Origin: Panicum virgatum
Lineage: Eukaryota > Streptophyta > Magnoliopsida > Poales > Poaceae
Direction of reading: 5' to 3'
NCBI RefSeq assembly: GCF_016808335.1
Contig: NC_053149.1
Span: forward strand, 12,203,714-12,267,713
DNA length: 64,000 nucleotides
This document shows positions 1 to 11,296 of this stretch, piece by piece. Below the pieces are notes generated by a model. It was not told the origin of the DNA. It saw nothing but the letters and a program-made list of their open reading frames with translations, and searched no databases. Each line of letters begins with the position of its first letter. Positions within the stretch are counted from its first letter, which is position 1. Both the position numbers and the translations under genes were made by a program.

Positions 1-514
1 GTTGGTGTCGCTTCAAGGGGCGACTTACTCCTTCTCCATCAGGATGACTGCCCCATGCACCAATAATTTGGCGGAATATGAAGCCGTTCGCAAAGGGAAG
101 AAACTGCCCCTCGAAGCTGGTGCAGAAGCGGTGGAAATTTTTGGAGATTCAAAGCTGGTGATTTCTCAGCTCACGGAGGAATATAGATGTGAGAGCGAGG
201 CTCTTTTTCCGATATGGATGAAGTGCCGTGAGTTGATGTCACAATTCAGGTACATCAATTTCCACTGGATACGCAGGACTCTGAACAATGAAGCCAATGA
301 TTTGGCACAGATGGCTTCTGGGTACAAGAAAACAGCCAATGGAGTCGATGTAGAGGTTCAGTTTCTAGAACCCGGAGACTGGAGAGCCGATATCTTCAAT
401 TACTTGAAGGATTCGGCTTGGGGGGGCACCCAGGAGGATAAGACTCAAGGCTATGAAGTATGTTCTGATAGGGGATGGCATGTTCTACAAGACCTTGGAA
501 GGACTACTGCTTAA
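1..514 (+). pseudogene. archaeal-type RNase H domain of Tat pol (partial)
   Basis: Read in the frame starting at base 2, this is the second (archaeal-like) RNase H of a Tat-lineage polyprotein. Visible motifs are TNNLAEYEAV near the start, a GDSKLVISQL segment carrying an acidic active-site residue, and the terminal ANDLAQMASGY block, all characteristic of this domain. The start of the domain and all upstream pol lie outside the window. The reading frame drifts out of the integrase frame around the run of seven Gs at about 419-425, so a 1-base slip there probably separates the domain from integrase. It would act on the RNA strand of the retroelement's replication intermediate; this copy is inactive. 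Confidence 0.85.
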
Positions 515-1640
515 ATGTCTGGGACCTTCAGAGTCAAATCGGCTCTTGCATGAGGTTCATGAAGGAGCCTGCGGTACTCATCAATCGGCTCATAAGATGA
601 AGTGGCTGATTAGGCGATCGGGTTATTACTGGCCCACTATGCTTGAAGATTGCTTCAAATATTACAAGGGATGTCAGGCATGTCAGAGGTTTGGCAAAAT
701 TCAGATAGTGCCAGCATCAGTGATGAATCCTATCATCAAACCGTGGCCATTCAGAGGTTGGGCCATGGACATGATTGGTCAGATCAACCCGTCATCTAGC
801 AAGGGTCACCAGTGGGTCTTAGCTGCTACAGATTATTTCACAAAGTGGGTAGAGGCAGTGCCTATGAGGTCAGTAGCGACAAGAGATGTGATCAGCTTTG
901 TCAAAGAGCACATCATTCACAGATTTGGGATTCCTCAAACTATTACAACCGATGGAGGATCGGTTTTTATATCAGAGGAATTCAGGAAGTTCGCCGATGA
1001 CATGGGAATTAAGCTGATCAGATTATCTCCATACCATGCCCAAGCTAATGGACAGGCTGAAGCATCCAACCAGAGCCTCATCAAGCTCATAAAACGAAAG
1101 ATCGATGAATATCCTAGGCGCTGGCATGAGGTATTGTCAGAAGCTTTGTGGGCGTATCGTATTTCATATCACGGGTCCACCAAGACATCGCCGTACCATT
1201 TGGTCTATGGCCAAGACGCTATGTTGCCATGGGAAATCACGGCTGGATCAAGGCGTGTCGAGTTCCAGAATGATCTGACAACTTAACAATATGCAGCCTT
1301 GATGAATGACAATGTGGAGGACCTGACAGAGCTAAGACTTTAGTCATTGGAGAAGATTAAGGAAAACAAGGCTAAAGTTGCTCGTGCGTACAACAAGAAG
1401 GTCAAGCCAAAGAATTTCCGGGTTGGAGACTTGGTGTGGGAGGCAGTATTGCCATTGGGAACTAAAGATAAAAAGTATGGCAAGTTGTCTCCAACTTGGC
1501 ACGGGCCGTACAAGATTGATCAGGTTTTGCCCGGGAATGCATACATGCTTGAGGAGCTAGATGGTGTCAAGTTTCCTGTTGCTGTCAATAGCCAACACCT
1601 CAAGAAGTATTTCCCGAGCATGTGGGAAAACGAGTAACAA
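453..1640 (+). pseudogene. Ty3/gypsy integrase of Tat pol, with in-frame stops
   Basis: This is retroelement integrase. The N-terminal zinc-binding (HHCC) region lies at about 545-700 (HEVHEGACGTHQSAHKM, then CQACQRFGK). The catalytic core follows with the D,D,E residues in the contexts MDMIGQ, TTDGGS and GQAEASNQ. The C-terminal part after 1347 (RVGDLVWEAV, LSPTWHGPYKI, AYMLEELDG) is the usual Ty3 integrase tail; no chromodomain is visible, as expected for Tat. A TAA at 1284-1286 and a TAG at about 1342 interrupt the frame that otherwise continues to 1637. The window therefore holds a non-functional pol. Confidence 0.88.
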
Positions 1641-1673
1641 GAGCCGATGACATCCATCTGGCTGTACTGAGAA

Positions 1674-1912
1674 AGGCCAACACATTGAGTTGGCAGGTAA
1701 AAAAAAGAAAAAAAGGCCAACACGTTGAGTTGGCCGGTAAAAAAAGAAAAAAAGGCCAACACGTTGAGTTGGCCGGTAAAAAAATAAAAGAAAAAAGAAA
1801 AAAAAGGCCAACACGTTGAGTTGGCCGGTAAAAAAAAGAGAGATAGGCCAACACGCTAAGTTGGCCGGTAAAAAAATGAATGAGAGGCCAACACGTTGAG
1901 TTGGCTAGTAAA
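1674..1912. repeat. six-unit hairpin tandem repeat behind integrase
   Basis: Six diverged units start near 1675, 1715, 1754, 1806, 1846 and 1886. Each contains GGCCAACACGTTGAGTTGGCC or a close variant, in which the 7-base arms GGCCAAC and GTTGGCC are complementary. Units are separated by A-rich spacers (AAAAAAGAAAA type), giving a period of about 40 bases with one longer 52-base step. The array starts about 35 bp after the integrase stop and ends about 110 bp before the 3' end of the antisense gene, so it sits exactly between the sense and antisense transcription units. A role in termination, polyadenylation or RNA structure is only a guess. Confidence 0.85.
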
Positions 1913-2025
1913 AATACATATGAGAAGCAAGATAGCCGATGTCTAACCATCGACTTAATATGTTTTTAAATAAGTACAAGTTTCAGGTTTAACAGGCGAC
2001 ATCAAATGTTTTCTGAATAGTTCTA

Positions 2026-5014
2026 CTAGTTCAGGAATCCTTCTATGGCATGGATGGCATCTGCACGTACAGCGTCTGCTCGTGCTATGATTGCTTCGTC
2101 GTCCTTGTCATCGCCTGATATTATCTGCCGACTCAAGGTGCTTATCTCTGCAAACTCTGCTTGTATTTGTTCAATCATTTCTTGGGCTTCCTGCTTGGAG
2201 TTTGCGATCGAAGCTTTCCCCTCTTGGATTAGTCTTTGGGTAGTGCGGACCTTTTCTTCAAGTTCCATCAGTTCCTTTTCCAAGAGGTTGAGTCGTCTTG
2301 TGTTCTCGGAGATATCAGCTTTAGCATCCAGAGTTGCTTTCTTTTGTTTGAGTAGTTTGCACTTCTGAGCGATGTCGGCTATCAGAGGGATTTAAGAATG
2401 ACGCAGTTCTATTCTCTGTTGTGCTGCCTTTACCTTTGCCCGGAAGAAAGGGAGATGGTCGGCTGGCCAAAGTTTGACTCGAAGTAATTCTGGAAGCTGG
2501 GATTCTATCTGCTCAAGAATTTCTTTTATCTTGCTGGAATCATCAACCAGAGTAATGATCGAAGCATATAGTAGTTCCTTGATGAGTTGAAGCTGATTTG
2601 CCAAGATAGCCGATTGTTGCAAGGATGGTGCTTTTGCTCCAGGGACAGTCAGACCCATTGATGCCGGGTCAAAGGAGAGCAAACCTGAAATGTCAAAGCC
2701 CTGTGGACATATCTGAAGTTAGAGCAAGGTGTATTTATGAAGCTATCGGCTGGTTCAGAATTGGTTCTCATAAAAATTACCTGTTCTGAACAAGAAGTGG
2801 TGATCGGTTCAGGTGTAGCCGATCTGGTTGGATTGGAGGTGACAACAGGGGCTTCGACTGTGTTAGCCTATTCGTCATGCACATCCGTCAGAGTATTTGA
2901 GGTTTCAATTGCTCCAGTGTAAGCTTCATGAACGATGACTTCGTGTTGTGCTAGGCTGCTGGTTTCAAGGATGTCTTCAACTGCGTCCTGGAAATTGAAT
3001 TACAGACAATCAGAGTACATACGTATGCAATAAAGAAGAAGTTTTAGAAAGATGAGTTACCTGGTTGGTGTTGGACTCTGATGGATTCGGGGAAGCTGGT
3101 GCTGGTTTCTTGATAATTCGCCTCGTGATCATCTTCCTTTTCTTGGTCAAGACTCGGGGGGCAACAATTACAAAAGCTTGTCTTCGTTTAGAAGCCGATT
3201 GAAGTAAGTCTGGCTGAATAGTCATTATCACTTTCTTCATTGATGATGATCCCTTGCAGAAGAGTACGTCAAGGGCAGTTGGAAGAAAGTAGAATGGCTC
3301 CCCGTTGTTGGTCATAGGTTCTGGACCATCCTGTTGCTGCTAACAGGGTGAGCAGGATTAGTCAAGTGAAGGAATGGAGGACTTAGAAAGGATGAATGTA
3401 TAAATTCAGTACCTCTTCCTCGGGGATTATGTATTCAGGATCAATTTACTGCAGTCGAGGACCTAGAGCTTTTCTGAAAATGTGGGTTTTCCACATTCCC
3501 CACCATATGCTAAAATTGATTGATGAAGCATCAAAGGACAGATCGGCTGGTATTGGAATGTGGAGGTCATCAAACATGCTGTAGTATCTTGAGCTGGTGA
3601 GACCATCAGGCAAATCGGCTCTACTCTCCACCAAGTGGTGAATATGGAAGTGGGGAGGGACCTGTCCTAGGCCGAATTGCCGAGCTGCTATGACTGGTTG
3701 ATAGGTTTCATAGCCTGGTTTGATAATTCTATTGGAAGTGCTCATGCCAACAGGGAGGAAACCAGGTCGAATCATCAGGGAATATAGATGCCGAGTGCTG
3801 TCGTCATCAGAAAAGTTATCTAATCTGAAGGCAGTTGGGTTTTCAAAGGATTCAGATTCAGTGAATGGGAAATAGAGTGGATTGTCCAGTCCTTTGTAGA
3901 AGACTCTGAACCAGTTTGCTGCATCTGCTAAATTCAGTTTACTGCCAGAAAGACTAAATAAAGCTTGGCCGTAACTAGTACATCTAATTGGTTTGCCACT
4001 CTCATCAGGAAAATAGTTCTTGGTCAGGCCTTGGAAGTTTGGGATATGGTGCTCAAAGTACAGTTGTGCCCACAACTGAATAAACCACCAAGGGCCTCCA
4101 GTTCTCAGTTTCTTTTGGTTAAGCAAGTTAGATGTCATCAAATGGAGATATCTGTAGATTTCTCCAAGGAAAAGTTTATCTAGGCCGGTGTGGTTGCCAT
4201 GGGCCAAGTGGTAGGTCAAGGGAAGATAATTCTTAGTTGGATCTAAAGAAGGGCCACACAAGATGAAGTGTTCTAGCCAAAGATTTAAGAAGGCTGTGTG
4301 TTCCTTCTCAGTCACTGGACCTTTTGTTTTCATGTGCTGACTTATGTAAGTGCCCCAGTTTGTGCAGTTAACCTTAGATGAAAGTTTAAAGGGAACTTCT
4401 GCCATTTTGTGGGCAGCAGGATTAGGAGATCCAATGTCTAGACCAGTTATCATGGTAACATCTAGCAGAGTAATGGTCATGGGTCCATGACCGAAGAGAA
4501 AACAGTTCAGAGCATGGGACCAAAAATAGCCGATGGTTTTCAGAAGGTTTTCATCTTTGTCAAGTGGAGACAGTGATAAGCTAAGTGCATCGGCTATGTT
4601 CAAATCTTGCCACAATGGCATATAAGCTTTTGCTACTCTGTTGTACCATGTAATCCAGCTCTCAGGGGGGTTAGGCCAGGCTCTTAATCAGTCGGCCCAG
4701 AGGTTCAAATCAATATTTTGACTCACGAAAGGGATCCTATTTGCTTCACAAGAGATCAAATCTATGGGGTTTTCATAGGTTCGTGGGCCAAGATAAAAAG
4801 ATTTTGGATTGAAAGGATGCGGCAGAAGGATGTCTGACACTTGAAGTTTAGAAATTCAGAAGTTCATATATGGTGTCGTGTTTCAGAGTTTGAAGTTTCA
4901 GAAGCTTGCTAAGCTGAAGAATACTAAAAGAATTAGGCTGAATATTACCTTCAGACCGCAGATTGCCGCATCATCAACAGTAGGATTTGTTGTCTGAGCT
5001 GCAGAGTCTGCCAT
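2026..5014 (-). pseudogene. antisense plant-mobile-domain gene carried by the Tat element
   Basis: A multi-exon gene runs opposite to pol. Exon 1 (5014-4949) encodes 22 residues beginning MADSAAQ and ends at a GT donor. The main exon (about 4860 to 3415) encodes a plant mobile domain (aminotransferase-like, PF10536 type): LNLWAD at its start, then TGLDIGSPNP, LNLWLEHFILCG and NFSIWWGMWK. Later exons at about 3315-3065, 3000-2780 and 2700-2026 encode a Lys/Arg-rich linker and a C-terminal coiled coil (LEKELMELEEKV region). In-frame stops at 4688-4690, 3446-3448, 2868-2870 and 2392-2394 show it is dead here. The same domain occurs in the host proteins MAIN and MAIL1, which act in silencing and genome stability; the role in the transposon is unknown. 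Exon borders apart from exon 1 are approximate. Confidence 0.78.
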
Positions 5015-5391
5015 GGTTCAGATCCGTTGACTTGGGGTTTGGTTGTTGTGGGCTCTGATTCGAATTCCGGATGCTTGAAGAGTTCTTGCTCGAATTTGTA
5101 GAGCTGGGTTTTCAAATTACGCTAGGATTTGAGAGCTTGTTTCGAGTTCGGTTCAAGGTGCAAGTGATGCTCTACTCTTATGCGGGTTGCTTCTAGTTTG
5201 AATTTTGTCGGCTCTTGGATATTTATAGAAGCCTGATGTGTTGCCATCGGCTTTTTGGAAAGTAAACAAGTACATAGTAATTCAGGGAAATCAATTTCAT
5301 TAAAAGAAAGGTCATTACAAGGAAAAACCGATTTTTACAAAGGAATTGATCCTTCGGCTTTGTGATCCTACCCCTACGATGCTACCTACAT

Positions 5392-5934
5392 CTACCAATC
5401 GTAGGTATCTGAGTGCCTACGGCGCTTGGGACTTCGCGCCGATGCGTCTCCGCCGTTGTCATCGTCATCGTCGCTGCCGCTGTTGTCGGCGGCGGCGGCA
5501 CTACTGCTGCTTCGTCCGCCGCCGCCGCTGCTTCCTTCTTCGCTTCCCTCCATGGGGGCTTCGAGGAATTGGTGGGGGTTTTCTCCTGCCGCCGTGTCGT
5601 CGCTAGAGGAGGAGTCGATCTCTTCGGAGGAGTCGGCTCCCTCCCAAGAGAAGCCGTCGTCTTCGCTGTTCTCCAGTTCCTCCTGGAACAGGAACTGGAG
5701 GTCTTCCTCTCATTCGGTTTTGGGCTCGTCTTCCTCGGAAGTAACCCCGAAGTCGAACTCCTCTGCATCCCAATGCAGAGGAGCTAGCGCCTCGTAGGTT
5801 GCTGCTGGGTCATATTCGGGAGTCGGCTCTCGACTTTCGGAGGTGGGGTCGATGGAAGAGGCGGAAAGGGGTGAGGAAGAGGAAGAAGAGGAATCTCCAA
5901 AGGAGTTGGAGCCAGAGGAAGAAGAGATAGCCAT
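5392..5934 (-). pseudogene. second antisense accessory ORF: Ser/acidic-rich protein with basic tail
   Basis: A single open frame on the minus strand starts MAISSSSGSNSFGD and ends in a TAG at 5394-5392, about 180 codons, interrupted once by a TGA at 5712-5710. The product is rich in Ser, Asp and Glu, with a run of five Asp near residue 150, and ends in a basic patch (SPKRRRHSDTYDW) that resembles a nuclear localisation signal. Codons stay open on both sides of the single stop, which argues that it was once coding. It lies between exon 1 of the plant-mobile-domain gene and the 3' LTR, in the same orientation as that gene. No known domain was recognised; an acidic nuclear factor is a guess. Confidence 0.6.
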
Positions 5935-6193
5935 GGCTGGCAGAGGAGTGGGGTTTTCTGCGCTACTTGGCTTTGGGAGGAAGAAAAAGTTTGCTGTGAA
6001 GAAGAGCCAATTCGGGGTGAGATTAAATAGTGAAAAGATAGAAGACGGATCGGCAGTTTTACGTTCTACGAGGAGCCAGTTGCAGAGACGTTGCGTCTTC
6101 CTTGGTGGTTGCAGTGTGTTTTAATGAGCATTAATGGGAAGATGAAGTGATGTATTGGTTTTGGAATTATCATTGCCAAAATCAGGGGGCATA

Positions 6194-7411
6194 TGTTATC
6201 GCCATAAATTAACATGCTTAATTTATGGGCCGAAAGCAAGATGGGCTTAAAGCAGAAGATTAAGAAGGTTTGTAAATCGGCTCCTGCGTGAGCATTTGGG
6301 CCACATGGGCCATGCATCTTTAGATTTAGTTCAAGATTAGAGATAGAGTCCGATCGGGACAAGATTAGTTTAGATTATTTCCCAAGTCTCCGGACTATAA
6401 ATATGTACCCTATGTTATTCATGAAAAAGAGAACGTCATCACGTCTCGCAAACAATAATCTCGGCGCATCGCCACCCCTAATCCTAGGGTTTCATCCAAG
6501 TAAGTGTCATGTTGCCCTGATCGCTCCTTGCGATCAGGGCAGCGTTGTTCTTGCTTTTACCTTGGTATTACTCGTACTGAAGCATTTTTGAAGGCGAGTA
6601 ATGCTAGTTATCCTGATGTCCGTAGCATGGCTTTTAGTAGATCTGTTGTGCTTTGTTGCTTATCATCTACGAATATCATGTTGTCTTTACGCGATCATGT
6701 TATCATCTTATACTAGCTCTTGTTGCATAGAGTTAGCTGCGTAAAGGCAACACCCTGCTTCTTTTCCATCTAATAGATCTATTCTGTTATGGTATGCTCT
6801 TATTCTTAAGAGTTGGCGTAATATCTGCTAGGTTAGGCCTTGCAAACGGATTAGATGATCAGGTGACGTGTTAGATGCTTTGCTTTAGTCTTAACAGGGA
6901 ATTGATCTGGGAATCGGCACTTGCTAGTTCTTAGGCCTCTGTTTTTTATTATGGTTTAGTTATCTGTTACGTTCATTAGGCCCAATTACGTGTAGGATGT
7001 TCCGATCTAATAGTGAAGCTTTTACCGTTGTGGATTAGATTAGTTAGATTTAATTGAAGCAGCTTTACAATTATTTGCTTTATTCACCAATATCCGGATG
7101 CAAACAGATCCAATCTGACACCGGGACTCGATCGACTCTTTAAAGCCGATGCAAGAGTCGTCCCGGGGAGCCAACCACGGCTCGGACTTGCGTTTACATG
7201 TGTCTTTGTATGCAGGAAACTGTTTGGAGCACGTTCGCACCCTCCTGATCGGGTATAGGTCAGGTGGCACGCCCGACATTCTCCGGAATCTCCGGGCGCG
7301 TGACGGAATTGCGGGCCATCGACGAGGGAGCAGTGCCTGCCAGCGCTCCGGTGACCTCCCGGCTCTTCGTGTTGCCTGTCGCTGCTCGCCGGTGGGTTTC
7401 GACCGACAACA
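6194..7411 (+). repeat. 3' LTR of the Tat element
   Basis: The LTR is inferred from its ends: it begins TGTTATCG and ends CGACAACA, an inverted pair with one mismatch that carries the standard TG...CA. Immediately upstream is a purine-rich tract, AATCAGGGGGCATA, suitable as a polypurine tract. A TATA box near 6395 and the AT-rich U3 to GC-rich U5 transition support the call. Length is 1218 bp. The matching 5' LTR is outside the window. Confidence 0.75.
6395..6403 (+). promoter_or_regulatory. TATA box of the Tat LTR
   Basis: CTATAAATA lies about 200 bp inside the LTR, followed by a leader-like stretch. Its position fits the U3 promoter of a Ty3/gypsy LTR. Confidence 0.6.
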
Positions 7412-9690
7412 ACTACTTAAAAGCTATTTTGCTCTAGTTGGGTTTCCATCATTTATGGGTGGATATGATTATGAGAGTGGTAATTATAGTTTCTTTCTCA
7501 GTTTTATTTAATGGAGACCATTTGGATTCTTTTGCTCTATCAAGGGGGATCCACCAAGGGTATCCGATCTCACCATATTTGTTCTTATTAGCAGCGGAGG
7601 GCCTCTCGTGCCTCCTAAAATCTTGATCTCGGTCGTCAAACCTTAGTGGAATCGGTGTGGTAGCATCGGCTCCGATGGTTAGCCACCTTTTGTTCGCAGA
7701 TAACAGCCTGCTGTTTTTCAAGGCAAACATGGAGAGTGCAGATGAGGTGGTGGATGTACTACATATCTATTGCCAGGCCTTTGGGTAGAGGATCAATATG
7801 GATAAATCATCTATACATTTTTGACAAAGGAGTGAGTGAAGATATTCGAGAGAATAACATGAACTTTCTACGAGTGCATTCAGACATTGAGTGAAAAATA
7901 CCTAGGCATGAAACAGATGTGGGCTCTTCGACCACCGAAGCTTTCAAGTACTTAAAATATAGGGTGTGGAAGAAATTTCATGGCTGGATGGAACAATCTC
8001 TGTTGGCCAGTGGTAAAGAGGTGCTAATCAAGGCAGTGGCACAAGCTGTACCGACCTTCTCTATATCTTGCTTCAGGTTGCCATGGGGTTTATGCCAGCA
8101 TATTGATGGCTTACTCTGAGGCTTTTGGTGGGGAAGCAAGGAGGGTAAGAGGAAGACGTGTTGGGTTGCATGAAAAGTGATGACAAAGCCAAAACACATG
8201 GGGGGACTCGGTTTCAAAGAAATTGAGCTCAATCTTGCATTAATTGCTCGGTAGGCCTGGAGAATTTAGAAAGAGCCAACTGCTCTGACCACATGAATCC
8301 TGAAAGTAGTTTACTTCCCTAAGTCTGAATTCTTGAATGTGGAAATTGTCTCCTCGCCATCCAGAATATGGCGAGCTATTGTCGATGGCAAAGATATGCT
8401 CAAGCAAGGTTTGATACAAAGGATTGGGACTGGCGAAGATACAGATGTCTAGGGCATGAATTGGCTGCCAAGGGATGATGAGGCCGGTGTGTTGCATCAG
8501 CACCACGCCACCGGGAAAGGTATGCAAGCTGATTGACCCAATACTGAAGACATGGAATCTGCAGGCTCCGAAGACAAACTTCATACCGATGGACTGGGAA
8601 CAAATAATTAATATACCACTGACCACCCGAAGATAGCAGGACTTCTGGGCATGGTACTATGAGAAATCTGGGGTGTTCTCGGTTAGATCAGCGTACCGGA
8701 TGTTAGTTAACAATCGGGAAAGAAGAAACAACTGGATCGAGCACAATGATAGCCCGTCGGACATGAGAGCAAAGCAAAAGGAATGGACGAACCCGTGGAA
8801 TGTTAAAGTCCCATGTAAGGTTCATGTCTTCCTGTGGAGGCTTGCGAAGCAGTCAATACCAATTGGAGATGTCCGTCATCACAGAAACATGGCGCAAAAC
8901 AGCAGCTGATCCATATGTGGCGGACAAGATTCATGGAGGCACTCTTTGTTGGAATGTAATATGGCTAAGTGTGTGTGAGTTCTGCAAGGAGAAGAGTTAT
9001 TGGAGTTTATCAGTCAGGCGTAGAATAATGATGCTCGTGCCTGGCTGCATGAAGCTATGGGAACCCTCCGGCATGGGGACCTTGTGCGGCTAGTGGTCAC
9101 TATGTGGTCGATCTGGTATGCAAGCTGGAAGGCAATACACCCACTCTCGACTCACGGTTTTTTAGAAAGGTTCCTTATGGACTTGGAAGGAGCAATACCG
9201 CAGATAGAAAGGAGAGGTGGTGTTCATACCAGTGCCCCTCGCTGGATTCCACCTCCGCGGGGAATAATGAAGGTGAATGTAGATGCTGCAATTTCCAAGA
9301 ACTCATGCATTGCGACTATGGCAACAATCGCGAGGGATGAAGGAGGATCTTTCCATGGAGCATTGGGAAGGTTTAGCGCTTGCTAAAGACCTTGCGTTGC
9401 AAAAGGTCCGGATTGCCACAGGTTGCGGGAATGTGGTAAGGAGTATACAAGGCCCTGGGATGGGCCCCTATGGCCACATCATCAGGGAGATAAAAAGGCA
9501 GGGGTGGCAAGCTTCACGGAAGCAGAAGTCGTCCATAACAGCAGGAAGTCAAACGGAGAAGCTCATAGTTTGGCTAAGAGTTCAATTTATAATTTAGTAA
9601 GTCTTCATGTTTGGTTGTTATCTCCTCTTTTATGGAGTTTGTACCGTCATCCTGATATATGAATAAAGACGGCACAATTCTCAAAAAAAA
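7412..9690 (+). pseudogene. L1-type LINE, 3' part of ORF2, degenerate
   Basis: This is a non-LTR retrotransposon relic. Reverse-transcriptase motifs are readable across shifting frames: SRGIHQGYPISPYLFLLAAEG at about 7537-7600, LLFADNSLLFF at about 7690 (the catalytic FADD has become FADN), then the connection region (GKEVLIKAVAQAVPT) and a zinc-binding domain at about 8740-8900 (WNVKVPCKVHVFLWRL). A plant-type RNase H begins near 9240 (GIMKVNVDAAI) and ends at about 9600. The 3' end has an AATAAA-like signal at 9660 and an A8 tail at 9683-9690. It has many stops and frameshifts. The 5' part is absent, and the LTR of the Tat element abuts it directly, so the Tat element probably inserted into this LINE. 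Confidence 0.85.
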
Positions 9691-11296
9691 CTCGAGAGCA
9701 GCTCAAACTCAGTCGTTATACTAACAAGTAAAATTATCTGCTAGCCTAGATAGAACAAGCCGAGCTGAGCAAGCTAACAAGCCCAAAGCTTTTCATCCAG
9801 CTCTAGCTCCACGAACCCTTTTGAACTTTTGAAATTTATACGGAATGGGATTTTGTGGAATTTTAAGGAAAAATGAGCATGAGGTAAAGCCTCAAGTTTC
9901 CTTTCTTTTATGTATTACTAGCAAATATGTCCGTACTTTGCCATAATTGAAGGTCCACAACTGATTTTTCTCTGCAATGGGTTTTCTTCGACATGGATTT
10001 TTTTCCCACGTTCTCATTGTATTTGAGTCTGTATAGGTTATAATATAATAATAATATTATTATTGTTCAATTATCATTATATACACTTCGGGTCCAATCG
10101 GTGGTGATACATGTTGGACCCAACTAAAATTTCTAATTAAAACATTGCGTGAAATAGATAGAGATGTATTATTTCATAGCATCCAAACACAGGTTTAATA
10201 CTTCTTGGTGTTCTCTATTTCTATAAGATTTTAACTTTTTCTATTCCTGAATCATGTATGATTTCTGTATGATTTGGCGCCCCAATAAGGCAGGCCCTGG
10301 GTAGAACCGTGCAATCCGTGTGCTCGTTGCATTTGCATAGCATTTTCTTGATTAAATCCTCCGATTACCTTTTTAAAAAAAATACATCATCCGAATAGGA
10401 AAAAAAACACAGCTTCAGACTTGAGAGTTGAGACCAACGCGCTCCGGTAAATCTATTTATTGCTCGCGCGATTTTTGGACGCCACGTCGCAGAAGCGCTC
10501 CCTCTCCCCTGTTCATCTTCTACCTCGCGACAGGGGAGGGGGCGCTGCCCCAGCGAGCAAGGGGGGAGGTGGAGGGGGGCGGGAATGGATGGTAGGTGGG
10601 CGGAGCGGCCGCCGGCGAGGTCGCCGGCGGCCGGGTGGTGGCGGGAGACGGCGGAGCTTATGGATCCGGATTGCTGGGGTGGGGGGCTCACCAGACCTAG
10701 AGGAGGGCGCGGCGGCGCGGGAGGGCCGCCGGCCGGGCGGGGCCGGACCCTCGGTGGGCGGTGCCGGCGGCGGGGGCAAAAATAAGGCGACGCGGCGCCG
10801 GCCGGACGGCACGACGGTGAGTTTGGTTGGCGTTGGCGGCGGTGGAGGGTGGCGGCGGAGGCGACGGGGGCGGCGCCGGAGCTCGGGAGGTAGGGGAGGG
10901 GCGGCGGCCGGCCCTGCTTCTGCGACCCGATGCGCCCCCTCCAATATGCGGGGAATAGATCCCCACGCGCTCCTCGACAGCATCCGCTCCTGCCTCTCCT
11001 CGTCCCCGACTCCCCGGTTCGAAGAAAAACTCCCGGCAGCTCCAGCTCCAGCTCACCGCCACCAAAGAAGTCCACGACCCAATCACCCCATCCGTCTCCG
11101 TCCATCAGCGCTGCGCGCTCATCCGATCTTCATCTGATCCGCCTCGTCCCATTGTTACCGCAACGAAGCTTCTGCCGCCGCAAGCGACGATCCTCGTTTC
11201 GTCTGCCATCACATTCCCATCGTCGTCTTCCCCTACTCCAACCGTAGCAGAGCGAGCCTGCGGCCGCCAAGGCTTGGGCGCAAGCCGCGCGAGGCT
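9691..11296. other. spacer: AT-rich DNA, then GC-rich leader region of the EBP relic
   Basis: 9691-10360 is AT-rich, with an ATAATA/TATTAT block near 10050 and no convincing gene. From about 10450 the composition changes abruptly to very GC-rich sequence dominated by GGC/GGA repeats. Long open frames appear on both strands there, but their protein content is low-complexity Pro/Arg/Gly, so I treat them as composition effects. The GC-rich stretch leads into the start codon of the EBP pseudogene and could contain its former promoter and 5' leader. Confidence 0.5.

Larger units (their letters stand above)
1..7411 (+). mobile_element. Tat-lineage Ty3/gypsy retrotransposon, 3' half, decayed
   Basis: The element runs in from the left edge, so its 5' LTR, gag, protease and reverse transcriptase are outside the window. 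In order it shows an archaeal-type RNase H, an integrase, a hairpin-forming tandem repeat, two antisense accessory genes and a 3' LTR (6194-7411). An extra RNase H domain before integrase, and a long region with antisense genes between integrase and the 3' LTR, are features known in the Tat (RIRE2/Grande/Retand-like) lineage. Stops and a frameshift in pol show that this copy is dead. The 5-bp target duplication cannot be checked because the left end is missing; the base run after the LTR is ACTAC. Confidence 0.88.

Noticed and set aside
1674..1912. CRISPR-like array
   Set aside because: Repeats with short A-rich spacers in a plant retrotransposon; spacers are not unique sequence and no cas genes exist here.
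1520..1950. Minus-strand frames with repeated FFFLPANSTCWP-type units
   Set aside because: Direct translation of the hairpin tandem repeat; the periodicity is that of the DNA repeat.
10365..11137. Long open frames on both strands in the GC-rich block before the EBP relic
   Set aside because: Overlapping frames in every direction with Pro/Arg/Gly low complexity; no motif, no exon signals. A composition effect.
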